From contig NZ_FNFZ01000002.1 in assembly GCF_900101015.1 (NCBI RefSeq), forward strand, positions 151,221-215,220: a stretch of DNA of 64,000 bases, written 5' to 3'. The stretch comes from Sarcina sp. DSM 11001. Lineage in GTDB: Bacteria > Bacillota > Clostridia > Lachnospirales > Lachnospiraceae. The translations under genes were made by a program, and so were the position numbers. The notes under the pieces are model-generated. The model was not told the DNA's origin. It ran no database searches and saw only the letters and a list, made by a program, of their open reading frames with translations. Shown here piece after piece: positions 1 to 9,605 of this stretch (position 1 is its first letter; each line of letters starts with the position of its first letter).

Positions 1-1
1 G

Positions 2-757
2 GAGTTTGCCCGCCGCCTGTCGCTGGAAGGATATCCGCTTATCCTCATCGCGCGAAGGCGTGACCGGCTTGAGGCTCTGCGCGCCGAACTGGGCACGGAG
101 TGCCTCCTGCTGCCGGCAGATCTGGCCAGACGGGAAGACCTGATCCGCCTCTGCGAGGATCTCGTCGGGAGAAGGATCGATATTTTTATCAACAATGCGG
201 GCTTTGGAGTCAGCGGCCCCTTCCTTGGGACTGATCTGATGAGGGAAGTCAATATGGTGGATGTCAACGTGGTCGCCCAGCATGTCCTCTTCAAGTATGT
301 CCTCCACAGGATGGAGGCGGAAGGCGGCGGCGCCATCCTCAATGTGGCTTCCTCCGCCGGGCTCTTTCCCGGAGGGCCCTTTATGTCGGGATACTACGCG
401 ACCAAGGCTTACATGACAAGCCTCACCCGGGGCGTCGCCGAGGAACTGCGGCAGTCGGGGTCTCCCGTCTATGTCGGCTGTCTCTGCCCCGGTCCCGTGA
501 ACACGGAATTCAACGCGGTGGCGGATGTCGTTTTTGCCCTGCCCGGTATTTCCGTGGAGGAGTGCGTGGATTCCGCTCTTCGCATGATGAAAAAAAGAAA
601 GACGGTCATCATTCCTGAAAAGGAGCTCAGGGCAGCTGTCATCGGACAGAGATTTCTGCCCGATGCCCTGACAGTGCGGATCACTGCTGCCCAGCAGAAA
701 AAGAAGATGCAGGAGCCGGAGCATAAGACCGTGAAGGAGACGGCCTGCCCATCCTGA
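2..757 (+). CDS. Short-chain dehydrogenase/reductase, 5' partial
   Basis: The reading frame is already open at base 2, so the N-terminus with the glycine-rich NAD(P)-binding loop lies outside the window. Visible are the SDR signatures: an NNAG motif (INNAGFG), the catalytic-type serine in VASSAG and the YxxxK pair in YYATKAY. The family are Rossmann-fold NAD(P)H oxidoreductases, and the DltE/YqjQ-like subgroup is the closest by feel. The substrate cannot be told. The C-terminus is a charged, lysine-rich tail whose DNA is imperfectly duplicated just past the stop codon. No operon link to the ATP synthase genes is evident. Confidence 0.9.
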   Translation, partial: EFARRLSLEGYPLILIARRRDRLEALRAELGTECLLLPADLARREDLIRLCEDLVGRRIDIFINNAGFGVSGPFLGTDLMREVNMVDVNVVAQHVLFKYVLHRMEAEGGGAILNVASSAGLFPGGPFMSGYYATKAYMTSLTRGVAEELRQSGSPVYVGCLCPGPVNTEFNAVADVVFALPGISVEECVDSALRMMKKRKTVIIPEKELRAAVIGQRFLPDALTVRITAAQQKKKMQEPEHKTVKETACPS

Positions 758-833
758 CAGAAGAAGATGCAGAAAAAAGGTGCAGGAAACGGAGCAAAAG
801 ACCGTGAAAGAGACGGGTTGCCCTTCCTGACAG
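701..833 (+). repeat. Imperfect tandem duplication over the SDR stop codon
   Basis: Bases 701-760 (last codons, stop at 755-757 and three more bases) recur at 761-833 with substitutions and a small internal insertion. Both copies begin AAGAAGATGCAG and end with CCTGACAG. The second copy is non-coding. It is the first of a series of stop-codon-spanning tandem repeats in this window. Confidence 0.8.
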
Positions 834-868
834 AAAAGTGTATAGTATAAAGACGTGTCGGCTGGGAT

Positions 869-890
869 AATGATTGAGACGGCATGTTAG
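869..890 (+). repeat. Solitary copy of the MITE terminal sequence
   Basis: AATGATTGAGACGGCATGTT followed by AG closely matches the right terminal inverted repeat of the element at 40242-40459. No matching left end is visible nearby, so this may be a decayed or solo end. It lies about 35 bp ahead of the first ATP-synthase-operon gene. Confidence 0.55.
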
Positions 891-924
891 TCTGAATCCG
901 AAACCTGGAGGAGGCGGCAGCTAT

Positions 925-1188
925 ATGAAATGGAATGAGATACTGGCGCAGCTGACTCTGCTGGGACAGCTCGGGCTGTCGCTTGCAATGCCGATCCTGA
1001 TGTGCCTCGGAGCCTGCTACCTGTTATGTACGCGTCTGAATGCTCCGCTGTGGATCTATCTTCCGGGTATGATCCTCGGGATAGGAGCTTCCTTTATGAC
1101 TGCTTACAAAGTCTATCTGGCAGTCACGCGGAAGGAAAAGAGAGATCCCCGGGATCCGGATGAACGCTCCTACAACAGACATATGTAA
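925..1188 (+). CDS. AtpZ/AtpI-family small membrane protein (ATP synthase operon)
   Basis: An 87-residue protein with two predicted membrane helices (about residues 10-34 and 40-62) and a basic, charged C-terminus. Size, topology and position at the head of an atp operon fit the AtpZ/AtpI-like family, whose members help assemble the c-ring or move Mg2+/Ca2+ for F-type ATP synthase. The ATG at 925 is chosen because GGAGGAGGCGG precedes it at 906-916; an in-frame start at 874 would put the ribosome site inside the gene and the MITE-like end in the coding region. The family call is from topology and context, not a decisive motif. Confidence 0.7.
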   Translation: MKWNEILAQLTLLGQLGLSLAMPILMCLGACYLLCTRLNAPLWIYLPGMILGIGASFMTAYKVYLAVTRKEKRDPRDPDERSYNRHM

Positions 1189-1245
1189 ATGACTGCGATG
1201 CGGAGCCGCACATAAATCCTTAGAATAAGAGAATACGAAACGAGA

Positions 1246-1854
1246 ATGATGAAACTACAAAAAGCTGTAAAGCAGGAGACAGTCTCCGTCGCTGTGGGCA
1301 CGGGGATTGGATGCATCGGCGTCATGGCTCTGTTCCTGATCCTGCATCTGATCTTTCCTGAATCCACTGTAAAATTTGATTACCGTGTGGTTCTGGGAGC
1401 TCTCTGCGGCGGGGCGGTCGCAGTTGCCAATTTCTTTCTCATGGCGTTGACAGTCCAGAGCGTCGTAAATGTGGAGAACAAGGATGATGCCCTGCGCATG
1501 ATGCGTGTGAGTTACCGCAACAGGATGCTGATGCGGGGGCTCTGGGTCATCATTGCGATCGTTGCGCCCTGTTTCAACTATGCGGCCGGCATCATACCGC
1601 TTTTTATTCCGGGGTTCGTGATCAAGATCCGGGGGATCCGGATGGGGATCACGCAGAAGAAGCCTGCGGCCGGAAATACTTCCGGGACGGGACATGCAGA
1701 CGCTTCCACAGAAACAGGCTCAAAAACAGAATCAGAGACAGATTCTCAGGCCCTGCCGGAAGAGGCAGAAGCTTCAGAAAAAACGGAAACTTCTGTGGAA
1801 ACTGATTCTCAGGCCCTGCCGGAAGAGGCAGACACGTCAGAGAAAACAGAATAG
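1246..1854 (+). CDS. atpI: ATP synthase subunit I-like membrane protein with repetitive acidic tail
   Basis: 202 residues. Residues 1-130 hold about four hydrophobic segments in the pattern of the ATP_synt_I family (PF03899-like), located right before atpB as is usual. The remaining 70 residues are hydrophilic, rich in Ser, Thr and Glu, and contain a 21-residue tandem repeat around the motif DSQALPEEA. Such a tail is not part of the family core and is likely disordered on the cytoplasmic side. Two ATG codons (1246, 1249) are possible starts and there is no strong ribosome-binding site. The role in c-ring assembly is inferred from context. Confidence 0.7.
   Translation: MMKLQKAVKQETVSVAVGTGIGCIGVMALFLILHLIFPESTVKFDYRVVLGALCGGAVAVANFFLMALTVQSVVNVENKDDALRMMRVSYRNRMLMRGLWVIIAIVAPCFNYAAGIIPLFIPGFVIKIRGIRMGITQKKPAAGNTSGTGHADASTETGSKTESETDSQALPEEAEASEKTETSVETDSQALPEEADTSEKTE
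1741..1853 (+). repeat. 63-bp tandem repeat coding the AtpI tail
   Basis: GATTCTCAGGCCCTGCCGGA starts at 1741 and again at 1804, a period of 63 bp (21 codons, in frame). The second copy is slightly shortened and runs to the stop codon. Confidence 0.85.
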
Positions 1855-1938
1855 TCGGAAACATCAACATCAGTCTGTTGCAGCACATACTATTCTTTAT
1901 AATGTGGGAAAACACGAAGGAGGAGGTGAGTTTATTTA

Positions 1939-2703
1939 ATGGAATTTGACATTTCCGGTGCGAAGATATTCGCGAGAATTCCGACCGGGATTCCCGTCCT
2001 CGGGGATATCCTGATCACGGAAACACTGGTGGTGAGCTGGATCGTCATGCTTATCATCACGGGACTGTGCATTTTCCTGACGCGCAATCTGAAAGTGGAG
2101 AAGATCTCCAAACGCCAGGCCGTTGCCGAGATGATCGTTGAAGCGGCGACCAACCTGGTGAGGAATAATACGGGAGGAACTAAATTTGACAACCTGATCC
2201 CGTTTGTTTCCACGATCTTCGCCACCAGTATCGTCTCAAACCTGATCAGCCTGATCCCGATCTTCAGGAGCCCGACGGCAGATTTGTCGACAGAGGCTGC
2301 CTGGGCGATTGTGGTGTTCATCATGATCACGGCGAACAAGATCAAGGCCGGCGGTGTCCTGGGTTATATGAAAGGGTTCACGGAGCCGATCCCCGTAATG
2401 ACGCCCTTCAATATCCTGTCCGAGCTCGCGACGCCTGTCAGTATGGCCTGCCGTCATTTCGGCAACATTCTGTCCGGCATCGTTATCAACGGCCTGATCT
2501 ATGCGGCTCTGGCAATCGCTTCTGCCGCCCTGCTGGGACTTATTCCCGGCGCGGCCGGTGAGTTCCTGAGCCATATCCCGATCCTGAGCGTAGGTCTTCC
2601 GGCGGTCCTGTCCGTTTATTTTGACTGGTTCACGGGATGTATGCAGGCCTTTATTTTCACGATGCTGACGATCATGTACATCGCGAACGCGGCGGAAGGC
2701 TGA
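1939..2703 (+). CDS. atpB: ATP synthase F0 subunit a
   Basis: 254 residues, strongly hydrophobic, with five or more membrane helices. The essential ion-channel arginine is visible in CRHFGNILSG, equivalent to the E. coli aR210 region, and the helix before it carries the conserved FNILSELATP stretch. Subunit a forms the two half-channels that feed ions to the c-ring. GAAGGAGGAGGTGAG upstream is a strong ribosome-binding site. It is followed by a repeat-bearing 255-bp spacer before atpE, longer than usual within an atp operon. Confidence 0.97.
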   Translation: MEFDISGAKIFARIPTGIPVLGDILITETLVVSWIVMLIITGLCIFLTRNLKVEKISKRQAVAEMIVEAATNLVRNNTGGTKFDNLIPFVSTIFATSIVSNLISLIPIFRSPTADLSTEAAWAIVVFIMITANKIKAGGVLGYMKGFTEPIPVMTPFNILSELATPVSMACRHFGNILSGIVINGLIYAALAIASAALLGLIPGAAGEFLSHIPILSVGLPAVLSVYFDWFTGCMQAFIFTMLTIMYIANAAEG

Positions 2704-2773
2704 TCCGGGAAAGACCGGGCGGCGGTTTCAGAAACAGTTTCTGAAGGGAGTCGGTCCGGCTTCAGATCGCAAA

Positions 2774-2870
2774 GCGGCAGGAAAACAGCAAACTGCAGAA
2801 AATCATAAGCGGCAGGAAAACAGTAAACTGCAGAGAAACAGTAAACTGCGCGAAAACAGTAAACTGCACG
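2774..2870 (+). repeat. Tandem repeat array in the atpB-atpE spacer
   Basis: Four degenerate copies built on GAAAACAGTAAACTGC, the last three spaced 16-18 nt, with the first two preceded by AGCGGCAG. It lies about 70 bp after atpB and 90 bp before atpE, inside the operon transcript. Confidence 0.85.
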
Positions 2871-2931
2871 ATTTTGTAAGGAAAACAATAAATATATTAT
2901 TGGATAATCTTAATATTTTAGAGGGATTTAG

Positions 2932-3240
<309 letters not shown>

Positions 3241-3302
3241 TTCCGGAGTCCTTTTATCGGAACCGGTAATCACACAGATCCACAGGTATTTGGAGGAAAA
3301 GC

Positions 3303-3806
3303 ATGAATACACAGCCACTGGTAACACTTGTGCCGTGGACTATGATCGCCCAGTTCCTGAACCTGATGATCCAGCTGTTTCTGATTAAAAAGTTCCTTTT
3401 CAAGCCGATCAATGAAATCCTTGAAAAGAGGAGACAGGCTGCGGATCAGGAGATCAGGGAAGCACGCGAAGCCAGGGAAGAGGCGGACAGCCTGAAGTCC
3501 CAGTATGAGACAGGGATCGCCAAGGCCCGCGAAGAAGCTGCCCGGATCGTGCAGAGCGCGCAGAAAGAGGCGCAGGGCAGGGCGGATGAGCTGGTGCAGG
3601 AAGCCCAGGCAAAAGCCGCCGGCATCAAGGCACAGGCGGAAGCCGATATTGCCCAGGAGCGCAAAAAAGCGATCAATGAGGTCAAGAATGAGATCGGCGG
3701 GCTGGTGATGGATATTGCCGGCAAGGTCGTCGAGAAAGAGATCGATGAAGCCGACCACAAAAAGCTCATCGATGAGTTTATTGAGAATGTAGGAGAGGCA
3801 TCATGA
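3303..3806 (+). CDS. atpF: ATP synthase F0 subunit b
   Basis: 167 residues: a short N-terminal membrane helix (about residues 9-30) followed by a long, highly charged Ala/Glu/Lys-rich helix (35-140), the layout of the peripheral-stalk b subunit. It links subunit a to delta and alpha. TTGGAGGAAAAGC precedes the ATG. The stop overlaps the atpH start as ATGA, so the two are translationally coupled. Confidence 0.96.
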   Translation: MNTQPLVTLVPWTMIAQFLNLMIQLFLIKKFLFKPINEILEKRRQAADQEIREAREAREEADSLKSQYETGIAKAREEAARIVQSAQKEAQGRADELVQEAQAKAAGIKAQAEADIAQERKKAINEVKNEIGGLVMDIAGKVVEKEIDEADHKKLIDEFIENVGEAS

Positions 3807-4342
3807 CAACAGCATGGGGTCTTTACGGGCAGAGCCTGTACGATCTGGCTGCTGAGGAAAAGGCCGATGATCAGATCATGGAGGAGTTGGAGGCGGTCCG
3901 CGGAATCTTCAGAGAGAACCCCGACTATATCACCCTTCTTTGTGAGCCTTCGATCCCCGGCAGGACCCGGGTTCAGCTGCTGGATGAGGCTTTCCGCGGA
4001 CAGATCCATCCCTACCTGCTGAATTTTCTCAAGATCCTCGTGGAAAAGGGTCTGCTGCGCGGTTTTTCGACCTGCTGCAGGACCTACCGTGCCTCCTATA
4101 ACAGGGATCACGGGATCTCCGAGGCGACTGTAGTCAGCGCCATCCCTCTTGGAGAGGAACAGGCGGCTGCCCTGCAGGCAAAACTGGAGAAGATCAGCGG
4201 AAAGAAAGTCCTGCTCAAACGGAGAGTAGACCCGAAGGTCCTGGGAGGCCTCCGCGTCTTACTGGACGGAAAGCTTTACGACGGAACTGTCGGAGGCAGG
4301 CTGGATGAGATCCGCAGGAGAGTCACGGAAACAGTCCTTTAA
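3803..4342 (+). CDS. atpH: ATP synthase F1 subunit delta
   Basis: 179 residues, the normal length for delta/OSCP. The N-terminal helical domain and the C-terminal segment with the conserved pattern VDPKVLGGLRVLLDGKLYDG are recognisable. Delta joins the b dimer to the top of the alpha3beta3 head. It overlaps atpF by four bases (ATGA). A 130-bp AT-rich spacer follows before atpA. Confidence 0.95.
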   Translation: MTTAWGLYGQSLYDLAAEEKADDQIMEELEAVRGIFRENPDYITLLCEPSIPGRTRVQLLDEAFRGQIHPYLLNFLKILVEKGLLRGFSTCCRTYRASYNRDHGISEATVVSAIPLGEEQAAALQAKLEKISGKKVLLKRRVDPKVLGGLRVLLDGKLYDGTVGGRLDEIRRRVTETVL

Positions 4343-4472
4343 TTATAAGTCTTATATATATAAGTCTTTTAATACTTTAATATTCAATACGCTTTATTTA
4401 ATATTTTTATATTTAATAATAGAAAACACAGTCTACGTATAAAACATAATTTACGTATATAGAGGAATAGCA
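4343..4472. other. AT-rich intra-operon spacer
   Basis: 130 bp between atpH and atpA, far AT-richer than its neighbours, with repeated ATAAGTCTT and TACGTATA words and short AT palindromes. I see no clear promoter with both boxes. It could hold an internal promoter or an RNase processing site. Confidence 0.5.
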
Positions 4473-6005
4473 ATGGAATTAAAACCAGAGAAGATTTCCC
4501 AGGTGATCCGCAGTCAGATCAAATATTATGAGAATGCGATCATCCAGAACGAGACCGGCACTGTCCTCACGGTCGGTGACGGTATCGCCAGGGTCAGCGG
4601 GCTGGTGAACTGCATGGCGGGCGAGCTGCTGGAATTTGCTGACGGCACTTTCGGCATGGCTCAGAACCTTGAGGAGAACAGCGTTTCCGCTGTTCTGTTC
4701 GGAGAAGATACGGGGATCAGCGAGGGACAGACTGTCAAGCGCACCGGCCGTGTCGTCTCCGTTCCCGTGGGTGATGCCATGGTCGGCCGTGTCGTCAACG
4801 CGATCGGCCAGCCGATCGACGGCGCAGGCCCCATCGACACGACAGAGTTCCGCGCAGTGGAATCCCCCGCGCCCGGCATCATTGACCGTCAGCCTGTCAA
4901 GGAGCCCCTGCAGACCGGTATCAAGGCTATCGACTCCATGATCCCGATCGGCAGAGGCCAGCGTGAGCTGATCATCGGCGACCGCCAGACCGGCAAGACG
5001 ACGATCGCCACGGATACGATCATCAACCAGAAGGGCAAGGATGTCATCTGCATCTATGTCGCTATCGGTCAGAAGAGGTCCACGGTCGCCAACATCGTCT
5101 CGTCCCTGCGGGCCGCGGACGCCATGAGCTACACCATCGTCGTGGCGGCGACAGCTTCGGAGCCCTCTCCGCTGCAGTTTATCGCTCCCTATGCGGGCTG
5201 CGCGATGGGCGAATATTTTATGAACAAGGGCGGACATGTCCTCATCATCTATGATGACCTGTCCAAGCACGCGGTCGCTTACCGCGCTATTTCCCTGCTG
5301 ATCAGAAGGCCCCCGGGACGTGAAGCTTATCCCGGCGACGTCTTTTACCTGCACTCGAGACTGCTCGAGCGCGCGGCCAAGCTCTCCGACGAGCTGGGCG
5401 GCGGTTCGCTCACAGCCCTTCCCATTATCGAGACCCAGGCGGGTGACGTCTCGGCCTATATTCCGACCAACGTCATTTCCATTACCGACGGACAGATCTT
5501 CCTCGAGACTGAGCTCTTCCACTCGGGCATCATGCCGGCTATCAACCCCGGTATCTCTGTCTCCCGAGTCGGCGGCAACGCCCAGATCAAGGCCATGAAG
5601 AAGGTCGCCGGAACCCTTAAGCTGGTCTACTCCCAGTACAGAGAGCTGCAGAGCTTCGCTCAGTTCGGGTCTGATCTGGACGAGGACACCAAGTCCCGTC
5701 TGGCCCAGGGCGAGCGCATCGTTGAAGTCCTCAAGCAGGGCAAGAACGTACCTTGGGAAGTCGAACGCCAGGTTGCGATCCTGTATGCCACAGTCAACGG
5801 GATCCTCAAGGACGTCGAGGTCGCGGACATCGGCGAATACCAGGAGGAGCTCGGCAGACGCCTCACCCAGGATCCCGACGGCATCGCCGTCATGAAGGCG
5901 ATCCATGAGACCGGCGATCTCAGCAAGGAAAATGAAGCTCTGCTGAAATCGGTCCTCGAGGGCTTCACCCTGAACTTTATCGAATCGAAGAAGGCTTCTG
6001 CTTAA
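4473..6005 (+). CDS. atpA: ATP synthase F1 subunit alpha
   Basis: 510 residues. The Walker A motif GDRQTGKT lies near residue 170, the Walker B-like strand is [12 protein letters not shown], and the alpha/beta signature [14 protein letters not shown] is present. The N-terminal beta-barrel begins after a short helix that contacts delta. Alpha carries the non-catalytic nucleotide sites. AGAGGAATAGCA gives the ribosome-binding site. The minus strand is open for 475 codons here, a side effect of codon bias. Confidence 0.98.
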   Translation: MELKPEKISQVIRSQIKYYENAIIQNETGTVLTVGDGIARVSGLVNCMAGELLEFADGTFGMAQNLEENSVSAVLFGEDTGISEGQTVKRTGRVVSVPVGDAMVGRVVNAIGQPIDGAGPIDTTEFRAVESPAPGIIDRQPVKEPLQTGIKAIDSMIPIGRGQRELIIGDRQTGKTTIATDTIINQKGKDVICIYVAIGQKRSTVANIVSSLRAADAMSYTIVVAATASEPSPLQFIAPYAGCAMGEYFMNKGGHVLIIYDDLSKHAVAYRAISLLIRRPPGREAYPGDVFYLHSRLLERAAKLSDELGGGSLTALPIIETQAGDVSAYIPTNVISITDGQIFLETELFHSGIMPAINPGISVSRVGGNAQIKAMKKVAGTLKLVYSQYRELQSFAQFGSDLDEDTKSRLAQGERIVEVLKQGKNVPWEVERQVAILYATVNGILKDVEVADIGEYQEELGRRLTQDPDGIAVMKAIHETGDLSKENEALLKSVLEGFTLNFIESKKASA

Positions 6006-6056
6006 GAGTTTTCGCTTTTGTGAAAACTCTTCGGTGAACCGCCTGAAGGGCGGTTC
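6005..6056 (+). other. Two adjacent hairpins between atpA and atpG
   Basis: Bases 6005-6013 pair perfectly with 6022-6030 (AGAGTTTTC/GAAAACTCT), and 6036-6043 with 6049-6056 (GAACCGCC/GGCGGTTC). The second ends four bases before the atpG ribosome-binding site GGAGG. There is no T-run, so these are not typical terminators; a stability or processing role, or control of atpG translation, is possible. Confidence 0.7.
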
Positions 6057-6070
6057 AATGGAGGAAAATA

Positions 6071-6934
6071 ATGGCAGCTGCTAATATGAAAGCAGTCAAG
6101 CTGCGGATCAAGAGTGTGCAGAACACGATGCAGATCACCAAGGCCATGCAGCTGGTCGCCGCATCCAAGCTCAGAAGGGCAAAGGACAAGGCAATGTCCA
6201 GCAAGCCTTACCTGCGTATCATGAAGCGCACGCTCACCAAGATCGCCAACGAAAACACGGATTTCCAGTCCCCATTTACCGTGCCGGGAGCCAGTGAGCG
6301 GCGTCTCTTTATCGTCATCGGCGGCGACAGGGGACTCGCGGGCGGTTACAACGCCAACCTGTTTAAATTTGTGGAAAAAGAGATCGAGGGACACGATTAC
6401 GACGTCCTTCCCATCGGGAAAAAGGCAGTGGAGTATTTCCGCAGGAAGAAGGCGGGGATCTTCACAGACCTCTATGCCGAGGTGGCGAAGGTCTCGATCT
6501 CGGAGTGCTTCCGCATTGCCAAGACAGTGTGCGACGCTTATCTGGAAGGCCGGTATGGACACGTTTCCATGTGCTATACCAATTTCGTCTCCATGATGTC
6601 TCAGGTGCCGAAGGCAAGCGCCCTTCTGCCCCTTTCCGATTTTGAAAATCCGGAATATGACGATACTCCCGATGTGAAGAATATGATCCTGTATGAGCCG
6701 TCCGGCGAAGAGGTCTTTAACGACATCGTCCCCGAGTATCTGGCGGGAATCCTGTATACCAGTATCAACGTCTCGGTCGCCAGTGAGCTGGCTGCCCGCC
6801 GCACGGCCATGGAGGCCGCGACGGACAATGCGAGCGAGATGATCGAGAAGCTGAGTCTCTACTACAACCGCGCGAGACAGGCGAGCATCACGCAGGAGAT
6901 CACGGAGATCGTGGCCGGCGCAGAGGGATCATAA
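6071..6934 (+). CDS. atpG: ATP synthase F1 subunit gamma
   Basis: 287 residues, normal length. The N-terminal helix (MKAVKLRIKSVQNTMQITKA) and the C-terminal helix (ELAARRTAMEAATDNASEMI) that form the rotor coiled coil are conserved, as is the RGLAGGYN-like strand GDRGLAGGYN near residue 90. Gamma is the central rotor shaft in the alpha3beta3 head. ATGGAGGAAAATA precedes the start. Confidence 0.97.
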   Translation: MAAANMKAVKLRIKSVQNTMQITKAMQLVAASKLRRAKDKAMSSKPYLRIMKRTLTKIANENTDFQSPFTVPGASERRLFIVIGGDRGLAGGYNANLFKFVEKEIEGHDYDVLPIGKKAVEYFRRKKAGIFTDLYAEVAKVSISECFRIAKTVCDAYLEGRYGHVSMCYTNFVSMMSQVPKASALLPLSDFENPEYDDTPDVKNMILYEPSGEEVFNDIVPEYLAGILYTSINVSVASELAARRTAMEAATDNASEMIEKLSLYYNRARQASITQEITEIVAGAEGS

Positions 6935-6970
6935 GGACACGTAAGGACAACAGAGATCCTGCAGCTTTGA

Positions 6971-8392
<1,422 letters not shown>

Positions 8393-8406
8393 GGAGGTGT
8401 AAATAA

Positions 8407-8814
8407 ATGGCAAACACCTTCCATTTACAGATCGTTACTGTGGACGGCCTCGCCTATGAGGGAAACGTACAGCGCGTGACGATCCGTTCCGTACACGGAG
8501 ATCTCGCCATCCTCGCGAGGCATATCAACTACTGCACTGCGGTAGGCATGGGCACGGCCCGTGTCCTCATGGAGGACGGGACGGAGCGCACGGCTGCCTG
8601 CATCGGCGGCATGCTCTCCATGATGGCGAATGAGTGCCGCCTGCTCCCCACGACCTGGGAATGGAGCGAGGACATCGACGTCGAAAGAGCACAGGCCGCG
8701 AAGGCCCGCGCCGAGGCCCTGCTTCAGCAGGGCGGTCTCTCGGAAGAGAGACGGATTCTGACCGAAGCCAGACTCTCCAGAGCCCTGGTCCGCATCGGCA
8801 GCGCGAAAAAGTAA
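8407..8814 (+). CDS. atpC: ATP synthase F1 subunit epsilon
   Basis: 135 residues, matching the usual epsilon length: an N-terminal beta-sandwich (residues 1-85) and two C-terminal helices (90-130) with the Ala/Arg-rich pattern AQAAKARAEALL. It links the rotor to the c-ring and inhibits ATP hydrolysis. It sits 14 bp after atpD with GGAGGTG as ribosome-binding site and closes the operon, ahead of a terminator at 8921-8960. Confidence 0.96.
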   Translation: MANTFHLQIVTVDGLAYEGNVQRVTIRSVHGDLAILARHINYCTAVGMGTARVLMEDGTERTAACIGGMLSMMANECRLLPTTWEWSEDIDVERAQAAKARAEALLQQGGLSEERRILTEARLSRALVRIGSAKK

Positions 8815-8920
8815 AAGAGTATATAATCCACTATATAACTCTGATCTATAACTATGTATGTATATTTCCAGGTTTATAGAGATATTTCATATAGACACTT
8901 TTTATAAGTATATAGAAGTA

Positions 8921-8960
8921 AAAAAACCGCGGGGCTTTGTACAGTGCCCTGCGGTTTTTT
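8921..8960 (+). terminator. Rho-independent terminator of the atp operon
   Basis: AAAAAACCGCGGGG (8921-8934) pairs with CCCTGCGGTTTTTT (8947-8960), one mismatch, with a 12-nt loop and a six-T run. A-rich on the 5' side, so it may also serve the minus-strand gene that ends at 9037. Confidence 0.9.
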
Positions 8961-9036
8961 GTGTTCAGCGGGGAAGGCCCCGGCTGAGATCAGCGGTGCG
9001 GGACTCGCGAGCGGGTCCTGCATTCATGAACATTAT

Positions 9037-9318
9037 CTAAGCCTTATCGTCCTTTTCTTCATCGTCCTCTTCTGTTGAAAGGAGTTTGTCTACCGTGACG
9101 CCAAGAACGCGCGCGATTTTTTTCAACTCGATGTCGGTGACAAAACGTTTGCCGGCTTCAATGCGCTGAACTGCGTTCTTCTCAATATCAAGTCCGTGCA
9201 ATTGTAAACTGTATGCCAGCGCCCGCTGTGATGTTTTTTCGGGCAGCGCCAGCCGCTGCTGTCTGATATTTGGACCGCAAATATTGTATCTGCCGTCTGC
9301 ACTTCTACATTTGAACAT
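9037..9318 (-). CDS. XRE-family helix-turn-helix regulator
   Basis: 93 residues. A Cro/CI-type HTH spans about residues 18-82, with KNAVQRIEAGKRFVTDIEL as the recognition and following helix and KIARVLGVTVDKLL as the closing helix. The C-terminus is very acidic (EEDDEEKDDKA). AAAAGGAGTAAAAA lies just upstream of the ATG. It stands alone and converges on the atp terminator. Its target is unknown; an inverted repeat at 9386-9404 upstream may be its own operator. Confidence 0.85.
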   Translation of the reverse strand: MFKCRSADGRYNICGPNIRQQRLALPEKTSQRALAYSLQLHGLDIEKNAVQRIEAGKRFVTDIELKKIARVLGVTVDKLLSTEEDDEEKDDKA

Positions 9319-9385
9319 TTTTTACTCCTTTTTTGACAAGTAACTCTACCCATAATCAAATAATAAAATATAAATTGGTTGAGAA

Positions 9386-9404
9386 TGACATGCACTAGAT
9401 GTCA
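9386..9404. promoter_or_regulatory. Possible operator, inverted repeat
   Basis: TGACAT and ATGTCA are separated by seven bases (GCACTAG), 68 bp upstream of the XRE gene start. The dyad is short, so the assignment as operator is tentative. Confidence 0.3.
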
Positions 9405-9487
9405 TAGCAGATGGACAAAATGATTTTTTGTATTTACAGGCGTACAGGATTCTAAAGTGGACATGCCCTGAATCTTGAGTTCTATTA

Positions 9488-9516
9488 TTGACATCCCTTT
9501 TTGGCGGTGATATTCT
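9488..9516 (+). promoter_or_regulatory. hrcA promoter
   Basis: TTGACA (9488-9493), a 17-bp spacer and TATTCT (9511-9516), a sigma-A type promoter 15 bp ahead of the CIRCE operator. The module is nearly identical in boxes and spacing to the one ahead of grpE. Confidence 0.9.
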
Positions 9517-9530
9517 CCTAATTATAAGAT

Positions 9531-9557
9531 TTAGCACTCGAAGCAATGGAGTGCTAA
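9531..9557. promoter_or_regulatory. CIRCE operator for HrcA (hrcA copy)
   Basis: TTAGCACTC (9531-9539), a 9-bp spacer, and GAGTGCTAA (9549-9557): a perfect match to the CIRCE consensus, placed at the expected transcription start. HrcA repression of its own gene follows from the known family. Confidence 0.97.
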
Positions 9558-9605
9558 TAGAGAAAATATAAAGAGATAGAGACTATTGAAGCAGAGAGGT
9601 GTGCC

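Noticed and set aside
4479-5906. 475-codon minus-strand frame opposite atpA
   Set aside because: Antisense shadow caused by GC-rich codon bias; the translation is rich in Asp, Arg and Leu and has no family resemblance.
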